A stretch of 64,000 nucleotides of DNA from Hydrogenophaga aromaticivorans (GCF_013387465.1 NZ_VYGV01000016.1:739413-803412), one strand, 5' to 3'; positions 26,625-35,644 are shown, counted from the stretch's first letter. Numbers and translations are program-made. Notes: generated from the letters alone by a model not told the origin.

Positions 26625-26897
26625 CTAGGGCCTGTTAACACTATTATTCCAAGATGCGTTGCGGATCAAAAAGGCCATGCGCAAGGCGCGAAACGCAGCC
26701 GGGGTCGTCCCCCCGGCCAGGCTTCGCAACGCCGCGCATGGCCTTTTTGGCCGCAACCCGAAGGGAATGGGTTGAAAACAGCGCCACTCGTTGTTGCACT
26801 CCTAGGCCAGACATCCAGTCTGGCCGTCGTCGCGCGCCTAGATTGGCGCTGTTTTCAACCCATTCGCACTTGGAAAAATAGTGTTAACGGGCCCTAG
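26625..26897. mobile_element. MITE-like element with nested inverted repeats
   Basis: The termini are GGCC(T or C)GTTAACACTATT in inverted orientation, each flanked by CTAG, which may be a 4-base target duplication. Inside are two long hairpins: 26659-26757 (arms with AAAAAGGCCATGCGC) and 26765-26865 with a perfect 22-base arm. The only frame inside has no transposase similarity. CTAG/YTAR duplications suit the IS5 group, so an IS5-type transposase may have moved it in trans. The right terminus contains the stop codon of the neighbouring TfoX gene. Confidence 0.72.
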
Positions 26898-27268
26898 CGT
26901 GCGGAGGGCTTTTTGCGCTGCGGTGCCGGCTTGCGCGCCGCCACCGCAGCGCCCAGCGCCAGCCGGGCCCAGGGCGCCATCAGCGCGGGCGATTCCAGCG
27001 CGTCCTCGGGCGGCGTGTGGTAGTGCAGGCGCATGGACTTGCCCTTCGCCTCGTACTGGAACGGTCGCCCACCCGCCGCCAGCCACTGGGGTTCGGTTTC
27101 GGCGTTGGTCTTGAGGAACAGGGTGTCCCAGGCAATGATCGCCACGTTCATGCCATCCACCGACAGCCCAAAACCCCCGAACATGCGCGTGGCCTTGCAC
27201 GGGCCCAGGCAGGACAGCAGCTCGCAGGCGTGCAGGACAAACGGATCGGTGATGGGTCTGGTGGCCAT
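26894..27268 (-). CDS. TfoX N-terminal-domain protein
   Basis: 124 residues. The TfoX-N fold is recognisable from TRMFGGFGLSVDGMNVAII and LFLKTNAETEPQW. The C-terminus is a basic Ala/Lys/Pro/Arg tail (AARKPAPQRKKPSAR). TfoX-N proteins occur alone in many proteobacteria; function is unknown outside the competence regulators. The TAG stop lies inside the terminal repeat of the adjacent MITE, so the end of the tail may have been changed by insertion. Start ATG at 27268. Confidence 0.8.
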   Translation of the reverse strand: MATRPITDPFVLHACELLSCLGPCKATRMFGGFGLSVDGMNVAIIAWDTLFLKTNAETEPQWLAAGGRPFQYEAKGKSMRLHYHTPPEDALESPALMAPWARLALGAAVAARKPAPQRKKPSAR

Positions 27269-27322
27269 GGGTGCATCGTACTCAGTGATGCCAGCCTGGG
27301 GCACGGGTGGGACAATGTCCGA

Positions 27323-27922
27323 ATGGCGAGACCGAAATCAGCTTCCCACGACCTCAAGCGCGAAGAAATCCTCGACGTGGCGGCGCAGTGCTTCGCGCAG
27401 CAGAGTTTCCCCGCTGCGAGCATGAACCACATCGCCACCGCCTGCGGCACCAGCAAGGCGCGGCTCTACCACTACTACGAGAGCAAGGAAGCGATCCTGT
27501 TCGACCTGCTGGACCGCTACACCCAGCGGCTGCTGGCGCTGATCGGCGAATCGGAAGCCCGCGCCCAGCGCAAGAACCTGAGCGAGCGCGATGCCCTGAA
27601 CGAGTTGGTGCGCGCCTTTCTCTCGGAGTACGAAAGCTCGGCCACGCGCCATGTGGCGCTGCTGTCCGACACCAAGTTCCTCGGCGATACCCAGCGCGAA
27701 CTCATCCTCAACCGCCAGCGCGATGTCGTGGCCGCCTTCACCCGCTTTCTCAAACGCGCCTACCCCGAGCGCGTCACACCCGCGAACCAGACCGCGCTGA
27801 CCATGATGGTTTTCGGCATGATCAACTGGACCTTCACCTGGCTGCGCCCGGGCGGGGCCATGAGTTACGCCGCCTTTGCCGACGAGGTGGTGGCTGTTCT
27901 GGAGAAGGGTTTGGCCGGGTGA
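27323..27922 (+). CDS. TetR/AcrR-family regulator
   Basis: 199 residues. HTH at about 15-60: REEILDVAAQCFAQQSF, then NHIATACGTSKARLYHYYESKEAI. The C-terminal domain has the TetR_C-like segment with VFGMINWTFTWLRPGG, seen in regulators of aromatic or fatty-acid catabolism. It lies 109 bases upstream of the MBL-fold gene on the same strand; an AT-rich gap lies between them. Start ATG at 27323. Confidence 0.85.
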   Translation: MARPKSASHDLKREEILDVAAQCFAQQSFPAASMNHIATACGTSKARLYHYYESKEAILFDLLDRYTQRLLALIGESEARAQRKNLSERDALNELVRAFLSEYESSATRHVALLSDTKFLGDTQRELILNRQRDVVAAFTRFLKRAYPERVTPANQTALTMMVFGMINWTFTWLRPGGAMSYAAFADEVVAVLEKGLAG

Positions 27923-27949
27923 GTCCCAGCATTTCACAGGGATATTGGT

Positions 27950-27984
27950 TTACTTATTCGTAATTGATTTCGTTTAGTTAAAAT
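27950..27984 (+). promoter_or_regulatory. AT-rich promoter region before the MBL gene
   Basis: A sharp AT-rich stretch in GC-rich DNA, with TTAC-N6-GTAA (27950-27963) and TAAAAT (27979-27984, a possible -10). Likely promoter and perhaps operator for the MBL-fold gene; I cannot identify a clear -35 box. Confidence 0.4.
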
Positions 27985-28031
27985 TGGTCTGTTTGCCGAT
28001 CTGCGCAGCCGACCCCCCACAGGAGACCCCC

Positions 28032-29021
28032 ATGAGCAAAGCCTTCGCCTCCCAGGCCGACCTGGAAGACAAAAAGATCACCTTTGAACAGCTCAGCCCG
28101 CACTGCTGGGCCTACACCGCCGAGGGAGACCCGAACTCGGGCGTCATCATCGGCGACGACTTCATCATGGTCAGCGACGCCACCGCCACGCCGGCCATGG
28201 CGCGCGACCTGATCAAGCAGATCCGCACCGTGTCCGACAAGCCGATCAAGTACGTGCTGCTCACGCATTACCACGCGGTGCGCGTGCTAGGCGCCAGCGC
28301 CTACTTTGCCGAAGGCGCGACCGAGATCATCGCCAGCCAGGGCACGCTGGAGCTGATCCGCGAGCGCGGCGCGCAGGACATGCAGAGCGAGATGGAGCGC
28401 TTCCCGCGCCTGTTCCGCGGTGCCGACAGCGTGCCGGGCCTGACCTGGCCGAGCATGGTGATTGGCGGCGGTGACCCCACCAAGGGCGAGAAGCCGGGCA
28501 AGCTGTCGATCAACCTCGGCGGTGTCGTGGTGCAGATCTGGAGCCCCGGCTACGGCCACACGCGCGGTGACACCATCGCCTGGGTGGAAGAAGAGAAGGT
28601 GCTGTTCAGCGGCGACCTGGTGGAATACCAAGCCGGCGTCTACACCGGCGACGCCCAGCTCGAAGAGTGGCCCGCCACGCTCGAAGCCCTGCGCGCGCTC
28701 CAGGCCGAGTACATCGTGCCCGGCCGCGGCGAAGCCATGAAGGGCAACGCCGACGTGAACAAGGCGCTGGACTACACGAAGCGCTGGGTCACCACCCTGT
28801 TCCAGGCCGGCAAGGAAGCAGCCGCCGCCGGCATGGACCTGAAGGCCGCCATGGCCCACACCCGCAAGAGCATGGACCCGGTGTTCGGCCAGGTGTTCAT
28901 CTACGAACACTGCCTGCCGTTCGACGTCAGCCGCGCCTACGACGAAGCCAGCGGCATCAAGAACCCGCGCATCTGGACCGCCGAGCGCGACATGGAAATG
29001 TGGAAGTCCTTGCAGGGCTGA
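28032..29021 (+). CDS. MBL-fold metallo-hydrolase with altered metal motif
   Basis: 329 residues. Metallo-beta-lactamase fold is visible: GVIIGDDFIMVSD, LLTHYHAVRVLG, SPGYGHTRGDTIAW, VLFSGDLVEYQAG and a C-terminal GRG segment. The usual HxHxDH is here HYHAVR, so the Asp and third His of the zinc motif are replaced. The later His (GHTRGD) and Asp (SGDLVE) are kept. This may bind one metal or have a changed activity. AGGAGA precedes the ATG at 28032. The TetR gene upstream is the likely regulator. Confidence 0.82.
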   Translation: MSKAFASQADLEDKKITFEQLSPHCWAYTAEGDPNSGVIIGDDFIMVSDATATPAMARDLIKQIRTVSDKPIKYVLLTHYHAVRVLGASAYFAEGATEIIASQGTLELIRERGAQDMQSEMERFPRLFRGADSVPGLTWPSMVIGGGDPTKGEKPGKLSINLGGVVVQIWSPGYGHTRGDTIAWVEEEKVLFSGDLVEYQAGVYTGDAQLEEWPATLEALRALQAEYIVPGRGEAMKGNADVNKALDYTKRWVTTLFQAGKEAAAAGMDLKAAMAHTRKSMDPVFGQVFIYEHCLPFDVSRAYDEASGIKNPRIWTAERDMEMWKSLQG

Positions 29022-29045
29022 GCGGGGCACGCTCGAAGACAAAAA

Positions 29046-29073
29046 GAAACCCGCCGAAGCGGGTTTCTTTTTT
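29046..29073 (+). terminator. Intrinsic terminator after the MBL gene
   Basis: GAAACCCGC / GCGGGTTTC stem with CGAA loop, preceded by A and followed by six T; bidirectional, serving the convergent PKD lipoprotein gene as well. Confidence 0.92.
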
Positions 29074-29096
29074 GGGATGGCCAGACAACTCCGCCG

Positions 29097-29504
29097 CTAT
29101 TGGGTCGTGGCAGTCGTCCCGGTGGTGGAGGTTGTTTCGGTGGTATCGGTGGTGGTGTCTGTTGCGCTCGCCGGCTTCACCGTCACCGGTTGCTCCGCTT
29201 CGGCCACACGGCCGGCGCTGTCGGTCACGGTCAGGGTGATGGTGTATTCACCCGGCTCGTCGTAGACGTGATCCACCTGCTCGCCCTGGCCCTTTTCGCC
29301 ATCGCCGAAGTCCCAGGCGTAGGACGCCACGACCGTGCCCTCGGGCACATTGGACACCACCGTGCCCGAGCCGTCCACGGTGAAGCTTTCGCCTGCTTCC
29401 ACCGTGGTTTGATCCAGGTCGATCACCGGAATGGGCAGACACCCGGCCAGCGCCAGGGCCAGCAGGCCTGCCAGGAACAGTTTGAAGGTGCGAGGGTGTT
29501 TCAT
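29097..29504 (-). CDS. PKD-domain lipoprotein
   Basis: 135 residues. Lipobox LALAGC with Cys at about residue 22. Then one PKD (polycystic kidney disease) domain with YAWDFGDGEKGQGEQVDHVY and GEYTITLTVTDSAG, and a Thr-rich tail of about 20 residues (TDTTTDTTETTSTTGTT). Such domains act in binding at the cell surface. No partner is evident; the gene ends at the shared terminator. Confidence 0.85.
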   Translation of the reverse strand: MKHPRTFKLFLAGLLALALAGCLPIPVIDLDQTTVEAGESFTVDGSGTVVSNVPEGTVVASYAWDFGDGEKGQGEQVDHVYDEPGEYTITLTVTDSAGRVAEAEQPVTVKPASATDTTTDTTETTSTTGTTATTQ

Positions 29505-29644
29505 GGGCGGAGCTGGAAATGAATGTGTGCCTTCAGCGGGCCTGTTCGCTATTGGGTGCCCGATGCGTCCCGGTTGTCAAGAGTGTGAATCGCCAGGCCT
29601 GTGCGCTGCTACCATGCGCCAGCTTCACATTCCCCGATCTCACG

Positions 29645-30484
29645 ATGACGCAGGCACCTTGTCCGTTCCAGTCTGTTGGCGCCCGCGCTGCCACCCGCGC
29701 CGCGGCGGTGTGCCTGGCGCTGGCGGGGTTTCTCTCGGGCTGTGCCTCGAAAGGGCCGGTGTCCGCCCCGCCGGCTGAGACATTCGATCCGCCCGCGCTG
29801 TCCACCCCGCCCGAGGAAAGCGCCGGCTTGCGGCGGGCGGCCCAGCGCTTGCTGAAAACCCCTTCGACCCAGACCGGTTGGACGGTGTTTCCCATGCCAG
29901 GCAAAACGTTCACGCCGTTTGAGCCGGTGCACCACGCGGGCCGGGAGGCGCTGCGTGTGCAGGCGAGCAGTTCCGTGAGCATCCTGCGCCAGCGCATGGA
30001 ACCGGCCCTGCCCGCGGTGGGGCGACTGTCGTTCGCCTGGACGGCCGATGCCTTGCCGCCGACCGAGGATGTGGCGCAGGGGCGGCGCGACGACGCCGTG
30101 GTTCGGGTGCTGCTCAGCTTCGATGGCGACCGCAGCCGCCTTTCACCGCGCGTGCACCGCTTGTCGGAGATGAGCCGTCTGCTGACCGGCGAGGACCTGC
30201 CTTACGCCACGCTCGTCTACGTCTGGAGCGATGCCCATGCCCCGGGCACGGTGTTGAACAATTCCCGAACCGATCGCGTGCGCAAGCTGGTGCTGGATTC
30301 CGGTACGCATCACCTGGGACAGTGGCGCGATCACGAGCGCGATGTGCGGGCCGATTTTGTCCAGGTGTTTGGCGAGGAGCCCGGGCCGCTGCTGTCGGTG
30401 GCGCTGATGACCGACACCGACAACACCCGCAGCCAGGCGCAGGCCTGGTACGGCGCGCTGCGGCTGCTGCCGGCCGCGCCCTGA
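29645..30484 (+). CDS. DUF3047 lipoprotein
   Basis: 279 residues. N-terminal signal with LALAGFLSGCASK lipobox. The mature part matches DUF3047: REALRVQASSSVSILRQRM, LSFAWTADALPP, DDAVVRVLLSFDGDRSRL, YVWSDAHAPGTVLNN and RDVRADFVQVFGEEPGPLLSVALMTDTDNT. The jelly-roll-like domain is of unknown function. I chose the ATG at 29645. Confidence 0.8.
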   Translation: MTQAPCPFQSVGARAATRAAAVCLALAGFLSGCASKGPVSAPPAETFDPPALSTPPEESAGLRRAAQRLLKTPSTQTGWTVFPMPGKTFTPFEPVHHAGREALRVQASSSVSILRQRMEPALPAVGRLSFAWTADALPPTEDVAQGRRDDAVVRVLLSFDGDRSRLSPRVHRLSEMSRLLTGEDLPYATLVYVWSDAHAPGTVLNNSRTDRVRKLVLDSGTHHLGQWRDHERDVRADFVQVFGEEPGPLLSVALMTDTDNTRSQAQAWYGALRLLPAAP

Positions 30485-30544
30485 GCGGCTGACCATGGTT
30501 GGCCGTGCGCGGATGCGCGCTTCACTGAATTTCCTGCTGTTTTC

Positions 30545-31798
30545 ATGAACCACAACGCCACCGACTGGGGCATCGTTGCCGTCTTTGCCACGGTGTATCT
30601 GGGCATGTTCCTCGGCGGCCTGCCGCGCCTGAAGCTGGACCGCTCGGGCGTGGCCCTGCTGGGCGCCATCGCGGTGATCGCACTCACCGGTCTGCCGGTG
30701 GAAGACGCCGCGCGCGCGGTGGACCTGCCCACCATCGTGCTGCTGTTCGCCTTCATGGTGGTGTCGGCTCAGATGCGGCTGGGCGGCTTCTACACCGAGG
30801 TCACGCGCCGTGTGGGCGCGCTGCCGCTGTCGCGTGCGGGCCTGCAGGCGGTGCTGATCGGCGTCGCCAGTGGCTTGTCGGCCGTTTTCTCCAACGACGT
30901 GGTGTGTCTGGCCATGACGCCGGTGGTGGCGCGTCTGTGCCTGCAGCGCGGGCTGAATCCGCTGCCGTTCCTGATCGGCCTGGCCTGCGCGGCCAACATC
31001 GGATCGGCCGCCACGCTGATCGGCAACCCGCAGAACATGCTGATCGGTTCGGTGCTGCAGCTGCACTTTGCCGACTACCTGCGCCAGGCGCTGGCGCCGG
31101 TGGGCATCAGCCTCGCGCTGTTGTGGCTGTGGCTGGCTTTTGGGCCAGGCGCTCGGGCCGGTGCCAGCGAGTTGCGCAGCCCCGCGGGGGTGCACGTGTC
31201 CACGGACGACGAGCCACCGTTTGACCGCTGGCAGACCGCCAAGGGCCTGACCGTGGCACTGGCGCTGGTGGGGGTGTTCCTGTTCACCGACTGGCCGCGT
31301 GATGTGGCCGCGCTGGTGGGGGCGGGTGTGCTGCTGCTGAGCCGCCGGTTCCACTCGGCCGACGTCATGGGCTTCGTGGACTGGCAGTTGCTGCTGCTGT
31401 TCATCGGCCTGTTCGTGGTGAACCACGCCTTCGAGAGCACGGGCCTCGCGGCCGAGGCGGTGGCCTGGCTGGCGACGCAGGGCATGCACCTCACCGAGCC
31501 CGGCGCCTTGCTGGTGCTGGGCGTGGCTTTGTCCAACCTGGTGTCCAACGTGCCGGCCGTGATGCTGCTGCTGCCGCACCTGGGCGCCAACGCCAGCGAA
31601 GCGGGCGTGATGCTCGCGCTGGTGAGCACCTTCGCGGGCAACCTGCTGCTGGTGGGCTCGATCGCCAACCTGATCGTGGCCGATCTCGCGTCGAAGCAGG
31701 GCATTGCCCTCGACTGGAAGCAGCACGCGCTTACCGGGATTCCGGTGACCTTGGCCACGCTGGCGGTGGTGTGGGGCTGGATGCGCTGGGCTGGCTGA
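30545..31798 (+). CDS. SLC13/ArsB-type anion permease
   Basis: 417 residues with about eleven hydrophobic helices. Landmarks: FSNDVVCLAMTPVV, ANIGSAATLIGNPQNML (a hairpin motif of CitMHS/ArsB permeases), and a second one SNLVSNVPAVMLLLP with GNLLLVGSIANLIVAD. The two hairpins are typical of ion-transporter superfamily members (SLC13, NhaD, ArsB). The substrate could be an organic acid or inorganic anion; no neighbour decides. Confidence 0.82.
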   Translation: MNHNATDWGIVAVFATVYLGMFLGGLPRLKLDRSGVALLGAIAVIALTGLPVEDAARAVDLPTIVLLFAFMVVSAQMRLGGFYTEVTRRVGALPLSRAGLQAVLIGVASGLSAVFSNDVVCLAMTPVVARLCLQRGLNPLPFLIGLACAANIGSAATLIGNPQNMLIGSVLQLHFADYLRQALAPVGISLALLWLWLAFGPGARAGASELRSPAGVHVSTDDEPPFDRWQTAKGLTVALALVGVFLFTDWPRDVAALVGAGVLLLSRRFHSADVMGFVDWQLLLLFIGLFVVNHAFESTGLAAEAVAWLATQGMHLTEPGALLVLGVALSNLVSNVPAVMLLLPHLGANASEAGVMLALVSTFAGNLLLVGSIANLIVADLASKQGIALDWKQHALTGIPVTLATLAVVWGWMRWAG

Positions 31799-31860
31799 AG
31801 CATTGCACCTGGGTGCATTCCCCGGCGCGCGACCCGCAACGATTGAAGCCACCCCAGCGC

Positions 31861-31935
31861 AGGGCACCGCGGAACCGGCTTTGCCGGGCCGCCAGTGCCG
31901 CCCTTGGGGGTGACGCCGAAGGCGGCGCGGGGGTC
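31861..31935. repeat. Dispersed intergenic repeat, copy 4
   Basis: GGAACCGGCTTTGCCGGGCC hairpin, GCCAGTGCCGCCC, CTTGGGGGTG, GCCGAAGGCGGCGC and a GGGGGTCA tail reaching the stop of the ABC ATPase gene. The first 30 bases are nearly identical to copy 1 at 12451. Confidence 0.7.
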
Positions 31936-32716
31936 AGTGAATCGACGAAAGGAACTGCTGCAATTCGGGCGTTTCTGGTGACCCAAAGAGCTTGGCCGGT
32001 GGACCCATCTCGTGCACGCGCCCCTGGTGCATGAAGATCACGCGGTCGCTGACCTTGCGGGCAAAGTTCATCTCGTGCGTGACCATCAGCAGCGTCATGC
32101 CCTCGTCGGCCAGCGACTCCACCACCCGCAGCACCTCGCCCACGAGTTCGGGGTCGAGGGCGGAGGTGATCTCGTCGCAGAGCAGCACGCTGGGCTCCAT
32201 CGCCAGCGCACGCGCGATCGCCACGCGCTGCTGCTGGCCGCCGGAGAGCTGGTCGGGGAAGGCGTCGAACTTCTCGCCCAGGCCCACACGGTCCAATAGC
32301 TGACGCGCCTTGGTTTCACCGGCGGCGCTGTCGGTCTTCTTCACCAGGCCGGGCGCGAGCATCACGTTCTTGCCCACGCTCAGGTGCGGGAACAGGTTGA
32401 AGTTCTGGAAGATCATGCCCACGTGCTGGCGCAATTCGCGCATGGCGGCGGCGTTGCCGTGCAGCAGCGGCTGGCCGTCCACGCTCAGGCTGCCGGACTG
32501 GAACACCTCCAGTCCGTTGATGCAGCGCAGCAGCGTGCTCTTGCCAGAGCCGCTCTTGCCGATGATGGCGATCACCTCGCCGGGTTTGACCTGCAGATCG
32601 ATGCCCTTGAGCACCTCGTTGCTGCCGTAGGATTTGCGCAGCTGGTGGATGTCGACGATGGGGCTGGCGGAGGTCTTTGCCGCAGCTGATTCCGCGATGG
32701 CTTCAACGGGAGACAT
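31934..32716 (-). CDS. Polar amino-acid ABC transporter ATP-binding protein (GlnQ-like)
   Basis: 260 residues. Walker [11 protein letters not shown]-loop [12 protein letters not shown], signature [15 protein letters not shown] and Walker [13 protein letters not shown], then the switch His in MVTHEM. The pattern is that of GlnQ/HisP. Last gene of the GntR-led operon; its start overlaps the end of the upstream permease gene by 14 bases. Confidence 0.9.
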   Translation of the reverse strand: MSPVEAIAESAAAKTSASPIVDIHQLRKSYGSNEVLKGIDLQVKPGEVIAIIGKSGSGKSTLLRCINGLEVFQSGSLSVDGQPLLHGNAAAMRELRQHVGMIFQNFNLFPHLSVGKNVMLAPGLVKKTDSAAGETKARQLLDRVGLGEKFDAFPDQLSGGQQQRVAIARALAMEPSVLLCDEITSALDPELVGEVLRVVESLADEGMTLLMVTHEMNFARKVSDRVIFMHQGRVHEMGPPAKLFGSPETPELQQFLSSIH

Positions 32717-33353
32717 TCATTTTCCTTTCCAGGGAACGCGCATACAGGCTCACAGGGAAGCACAGCGCAAAGTACAGAAGGGCCACGCAGCTGTAGACCA
32801 GGAAGGGCTGGAAGGTGGCGTTGGTGATCATGGTGCCGGCCTTGGTGAGCTCGACGAAGCCGATCACCGAGGCCAGCGCCGTGCCTTTGACGACCTGCAC
32901 CAGGAAACCGACGGTGGGCGCGATGGCGATGCGCGTGGCCTGCGGCAGGATCACGTGGCGCAGTTGCTCGCCAAAGCTCAGCGCCAGACTCTGCGCTGCC
33001 TCCCACTGGCCCTTGGGCACGGCGGCCACGCAGCCGCGCCAGATCTCGACCAGGAAGGCGCTGGTGTAGAGCGTGAGCGCCACGGCCGCGGCCATCCAGG
33101 CCGAGGTGTCCACACCAAACAGCGCGAGGCCGAAGTAGGCCAGGAACAACTGCATCAGCAGCGGCGTGCCCTGGAACAGCTGCACGTAGCCGGCGGTGAG
33201 GCGCTCGGCGCCGGGCCAGCGCGCGGTGCGCGCCACCAGCAGGGCCAGGCCGACCAGGCCACCGCCGATGAAGGCGATCAGCGACAGGCCCACCGTCCAG
33301 CGCGCGGCCAGCAGCAGGTTGCGGAAGATGTCCCACAAAGAAAAATCAACCAC
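32703..33353 (-). CDS. Polar amino-acid ABC transporter permease
   Basis: 216 residues with about five helices. The HisM/GlnP pattern is clear: YVQLFQGTPLLMQLFLAYFG and the EAA loop WEAAQSLALSFGEQLRHVILPQA. It forms the pore with the second permease, whose frame it overlaps by 8 bases. Confidence 0.9.
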   Translation of the reverse strand: MVDFSLWDIFRNLLLAARWTVGLSLIAFIGGGLVGLALLVARTARWPGAERLTAGYVQLFQGTPLLMQLFLAYFGLALFGVDTSAWMAAAVALTLYTSAFLVEIWRGCVAAVPKGQWEAAQSLALSFGEQLRHVILPQATRIAIAPTVGFLVQVVKGTALASVIGFVELTKAGTMITNATFQPFLVYSCVALLYFALCFPVSLYARSLERKMNVSR

Positions 33354-34017
33354 GGCGACCTCCGAACAGGTAACGCGGGCCAGCCCAGTTCAGCAGGGCG
33401 CGCACGCCCACCGACAGCAGCAGGTAGATGCCGGTCGCGATGATGAAGGCCTCGAAGGCGCGGAAGTTGCGGCTCTGGATCAGGTTGGCCGCGTAGCTGA
33501 GTTCTTCGGTGGAGATCTGACCGCAGACGGCCGAGCCCAGCATCACGATGATGATCTGGCTGGTGAGCGCGGGCCACACTTTCTGCAGCGCTGGCGGCAG
33601 CACCACGTAGCGGAAGGTCTGCAGTCTGGAGAGCGCCAGGCTGGCCGCGGCTTCGAACTGGCCTTTGGGCGTGGCCTCGATGCCGGCGCGGATGATCTCG
33701 GCCGCGTAGGCGCCGAGGTTGATCACCATCGCGATCACCGACGCGGTCTCGGGCGCCAGCTTCACGCCCGCGGCGGGCAGGCCGAAGAAGACGAAGAACA
33801 GCTGCACGATGAAGGGCGTGTTGCGGATCAGTTCCACATAGCTGCCCACCACCCAGCGCAGCCACAGCGGGCCGCTGCTGCGCGCCCAGGCGCAGAGCGT
33901 GCCCACCAGCAGGCCGATCACGGCCGAGATGGCGGTCAGGCCCAGCGTCCAGAGCACGCCCTTGGCGAGCAGCGGCCACTGCAGCAGCACGGCGATGAAG
34001 TCGAATTCGATGCGCAT
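33346..34017 (-). CDS. Polar amino-acid ABC transporter permease
   Basis: 223 residues, HisQ/GlnP-like: SYVELIRNTPFIVQLFFVFFG, then GAYAAEIIRAGIEATPKGQF and EAAASLALSRLQTFRYVVLPPA. Partner of the downstream permease. The 27-base gap to the binding-protein gene lies within the same operon. Confidence 0.9.
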   Translation of the reverse strand: MRIEFDFIAVLLQWPLLAKGVLWTLGLTAISAVIGLLVGTLCAWARSSGPLWLRWVVGSYVELIRNTPFIVQLFFVFFGLPAAGVKLAPETASVIAMVINLGAYAAEIIRAGIEATPKGQFEAAASLALSRLQTFRYVVLPPALQKVWPALTSQIIIVMLGSAVCGQISTEELSYAANLIQSRNFRAFEAFIIATGIYLLLSVGVRALLNWAGPRYLFGGRRG

Positions 34018-34044
34018 GGCGCTCTCGCAGCAATCGCCGAGACC

Positions 34045-34839
34045 TTATTCGGGCAAGGTGCCAGCGGGACGGCCCAGCCACTTCTTCGCCAGCGCATCGA
34101 TCTCGCCCGACTTCTTGGCCGCGATGATGATCTCGTTCACCTTCAGGCGCAGCGCGTCTTCGCCCTTGGCCACGCCGATGAAGTTGGGGCTGTCTTTCAG
34201 CAGCAGCTTGTATTCGGCGCCCAGTTGCGGGTTGCGCGCCATCATGTTGCCGGCCACCGAAGCGCCGGTGGCGATGAGCTGGGTCTGGCCCGAGACGAAG
34301 GCCGAGACGGTGGCGTTGTTGTCTTCGAAGCGCTTCACGTCGGCGGTGGGCGGCGCGAGCTTGGTGAGTTCCTGGTCTTCGATGGCGCCACGGGTCACGC
34401 CGATGGTTTTGCCGGCGAGGTCGGCAAAGCTGGCGACCGTGAGCGACTTGGGCGCGAACACGGCCTGGAAGAAGGGCGAGTAGGCGGCGGTGAAGTCGAT
34501 CACCGCCAGACGCTCGGCGTTCTTGCCCAGGGTCGAGATGACGAGGTCGGCCTTCCGGGTCTGCAGGTAGGGGATGCGGTTGGCGCTGGTCACGGGCACC
34601 AGTTCGACCTTCACGCCGAGCTTGCTGGCGATCAGTTTGGCGGTGTCGACATCCAGTCCCTGGGGCTGCAGGTCGGTGCCGACGAAGCCGTAGGGCGGGA
34701 AGTCGGTCGGGATGGCGATCTTGATGGTCTTGGCCTTCATCACGTCGTCGAGCGCGGTCTGGGCCTGCGCGGTGCCCAGGCTGGCGAATGCGCCGAACGC
34801 AACGGCGGTGGCGAGAAACAGGCGTTTGGTGGTCTTCAT
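34045..34839 (-). CDS. Polar amino-acid ABC transporter substrate-binding protein
   Basis: 264 residues, family 3 solute-binding protein. Signal peptide cleaves near TAQAQT. The mature start is KTIKIAIPTDFPPYGFVGTDLQPQG, followed by GLDVDTAKLIASKLG and the RKADLVISTLGKNAERL segment that contacts the ligand carboxylate. Ligand unknown. The ATG at 34839 overlaps the stop of the GntR gene (ATGA), so translation is coupled to the regulator. Confidence 0.9.
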   Translation of the reverse strand: MKTTKRLFLATAVAFGAFASLGTAQAQTALDDVMKAKTIKIAIPTDFPPYGFVGTDLQPQGLDVDTAKLIASKLGVKVELVPVTSANRIPYLQTRKADLVISTLGKNAERLAVIDFTAAYSPFFQAVFAPKSLTVASFADLAGKTIGVTRGAIEDQELTKLAPPTADVKRFEDNNATVSAFVSGQTQLIATGASVAGNMMARNPQLGAEYKLLLKDSPNFIGVAKGEDALRLKVNEIIIAAKKSGEIDALAKKWLGRPAGTLPE

Positions 34840-35588
34840 AACAAGCTTCCTAGGTAGGTTTCGGGGGCGGGGTGGGAGGGGTCTTTGGCGGCCGCGCGGC
34901 CTTTGCGGGCGCGCGGTGCCGGGGAGAGCGGGGCCAGCGCTTCGCGCAGGTTGGCCAGCGGGTCGTTGGCCGGTGCCAGGCGCAAGGCGGCCTGCACCTG
35001 GCCGATGTGTTCTTCCATCAGGCGCTCGGCCTCGGCGGTGTCGCCGCGCGCCAGCGCTTCGACGATGGCCACGTGGTCCTGGCACGACTGCACCGCGTCG
35101 TGCGTGCTCTGGTAAAGCATGGCGATCAGCGTGGTGCGGGCGGTGTAGTCGCGCAGCGTGTCGGCCAGCAGCTGGTTGCCCAGGCATTCGGCCAGACAGA
35201 CATGGAAGTCGCCCAGCAGGTAGCTGCGCTGGCCCACGTCGTCGCCCTTGAGCGCGTCCTGCTCGCGCTTGAGGTGTTGCTTCAGGCGTTTGACCGCGGC
35301 CTTGTCCACCGGGCCGGTGCGGCGGATCAGGCCGGTCTCGATGACGCGACGCGCCTCGAAAGCCTCACGTGCTTCGTCGTGCGAAGGCTGCACCACGTAC
35401 CAGCCGCGGCGCGAGCTGACGGTGACGATGCCGCGCGTGGCCAGGCGCACCAGCGCCTCGCGCACCAGGGTGCGGCTGCAGTCGAACAGCATCGAGAGGC
35501 TCTGCTCGCCCAGGCGGGTGCCGGGGGCGAGGCGCTGCGCCAGGATGGCTTCGATGATGCGTTGGGCGATGTCGGTGGAGCTGACCAT
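34836..35588 (-). CDS. GntR-family regulator, FCD (FadR) subfamily
   Basis: 250 residues. wHTH near residues 5-70 with GTRLGEQSLSMLFDCSRTLVREALVRLATRGIV; C-terminal FCD helical bundle with EARRVIETGLIRR and metal-ligand-like Asp/His positions (DFHVCLAE, QDHVAIVEAL). It is the first gene of the amino-acid importer operon and likely autoregulates it; the palindrome at 35645 may be its site. Start taken at the ATG 35588; the upstream frame lacks homology. Confidence 0.87.
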   Translation of the reverse strand: MVSSTDIAQRIIEAILAQRLAPGTRLGEQSLSMLFDCSRTLVREALVRLATRGIVTVSSRRGWYVVQPSHDEAREAFEARRVIETGLIRRTGPVDKAAVKRLKQHLKREQDALKGDDVGQRSYLLGDFHVCLAECLGNQLLADTLRDYTARTTLIAMLYQSTHDAVQSCQDHVAIVEALARGDTAEAERLMEEHIGQVQAALRLAPANDPLANLREALAPLSPAPRARKGRAAAKDPSHPAPETYLGSLL

Positions 35589-35644
35589 GGAAACAACCTT
35601 TGTGGCTTGCTTCCATGCGAATTCCGTGCCATGGCCATACCAGT

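Noticed and set aside
28032..29021. Beta-lactamase / resistance gene
   Set aside because: The fold is MBL but the zinc motif is altered and the context is not resistance.
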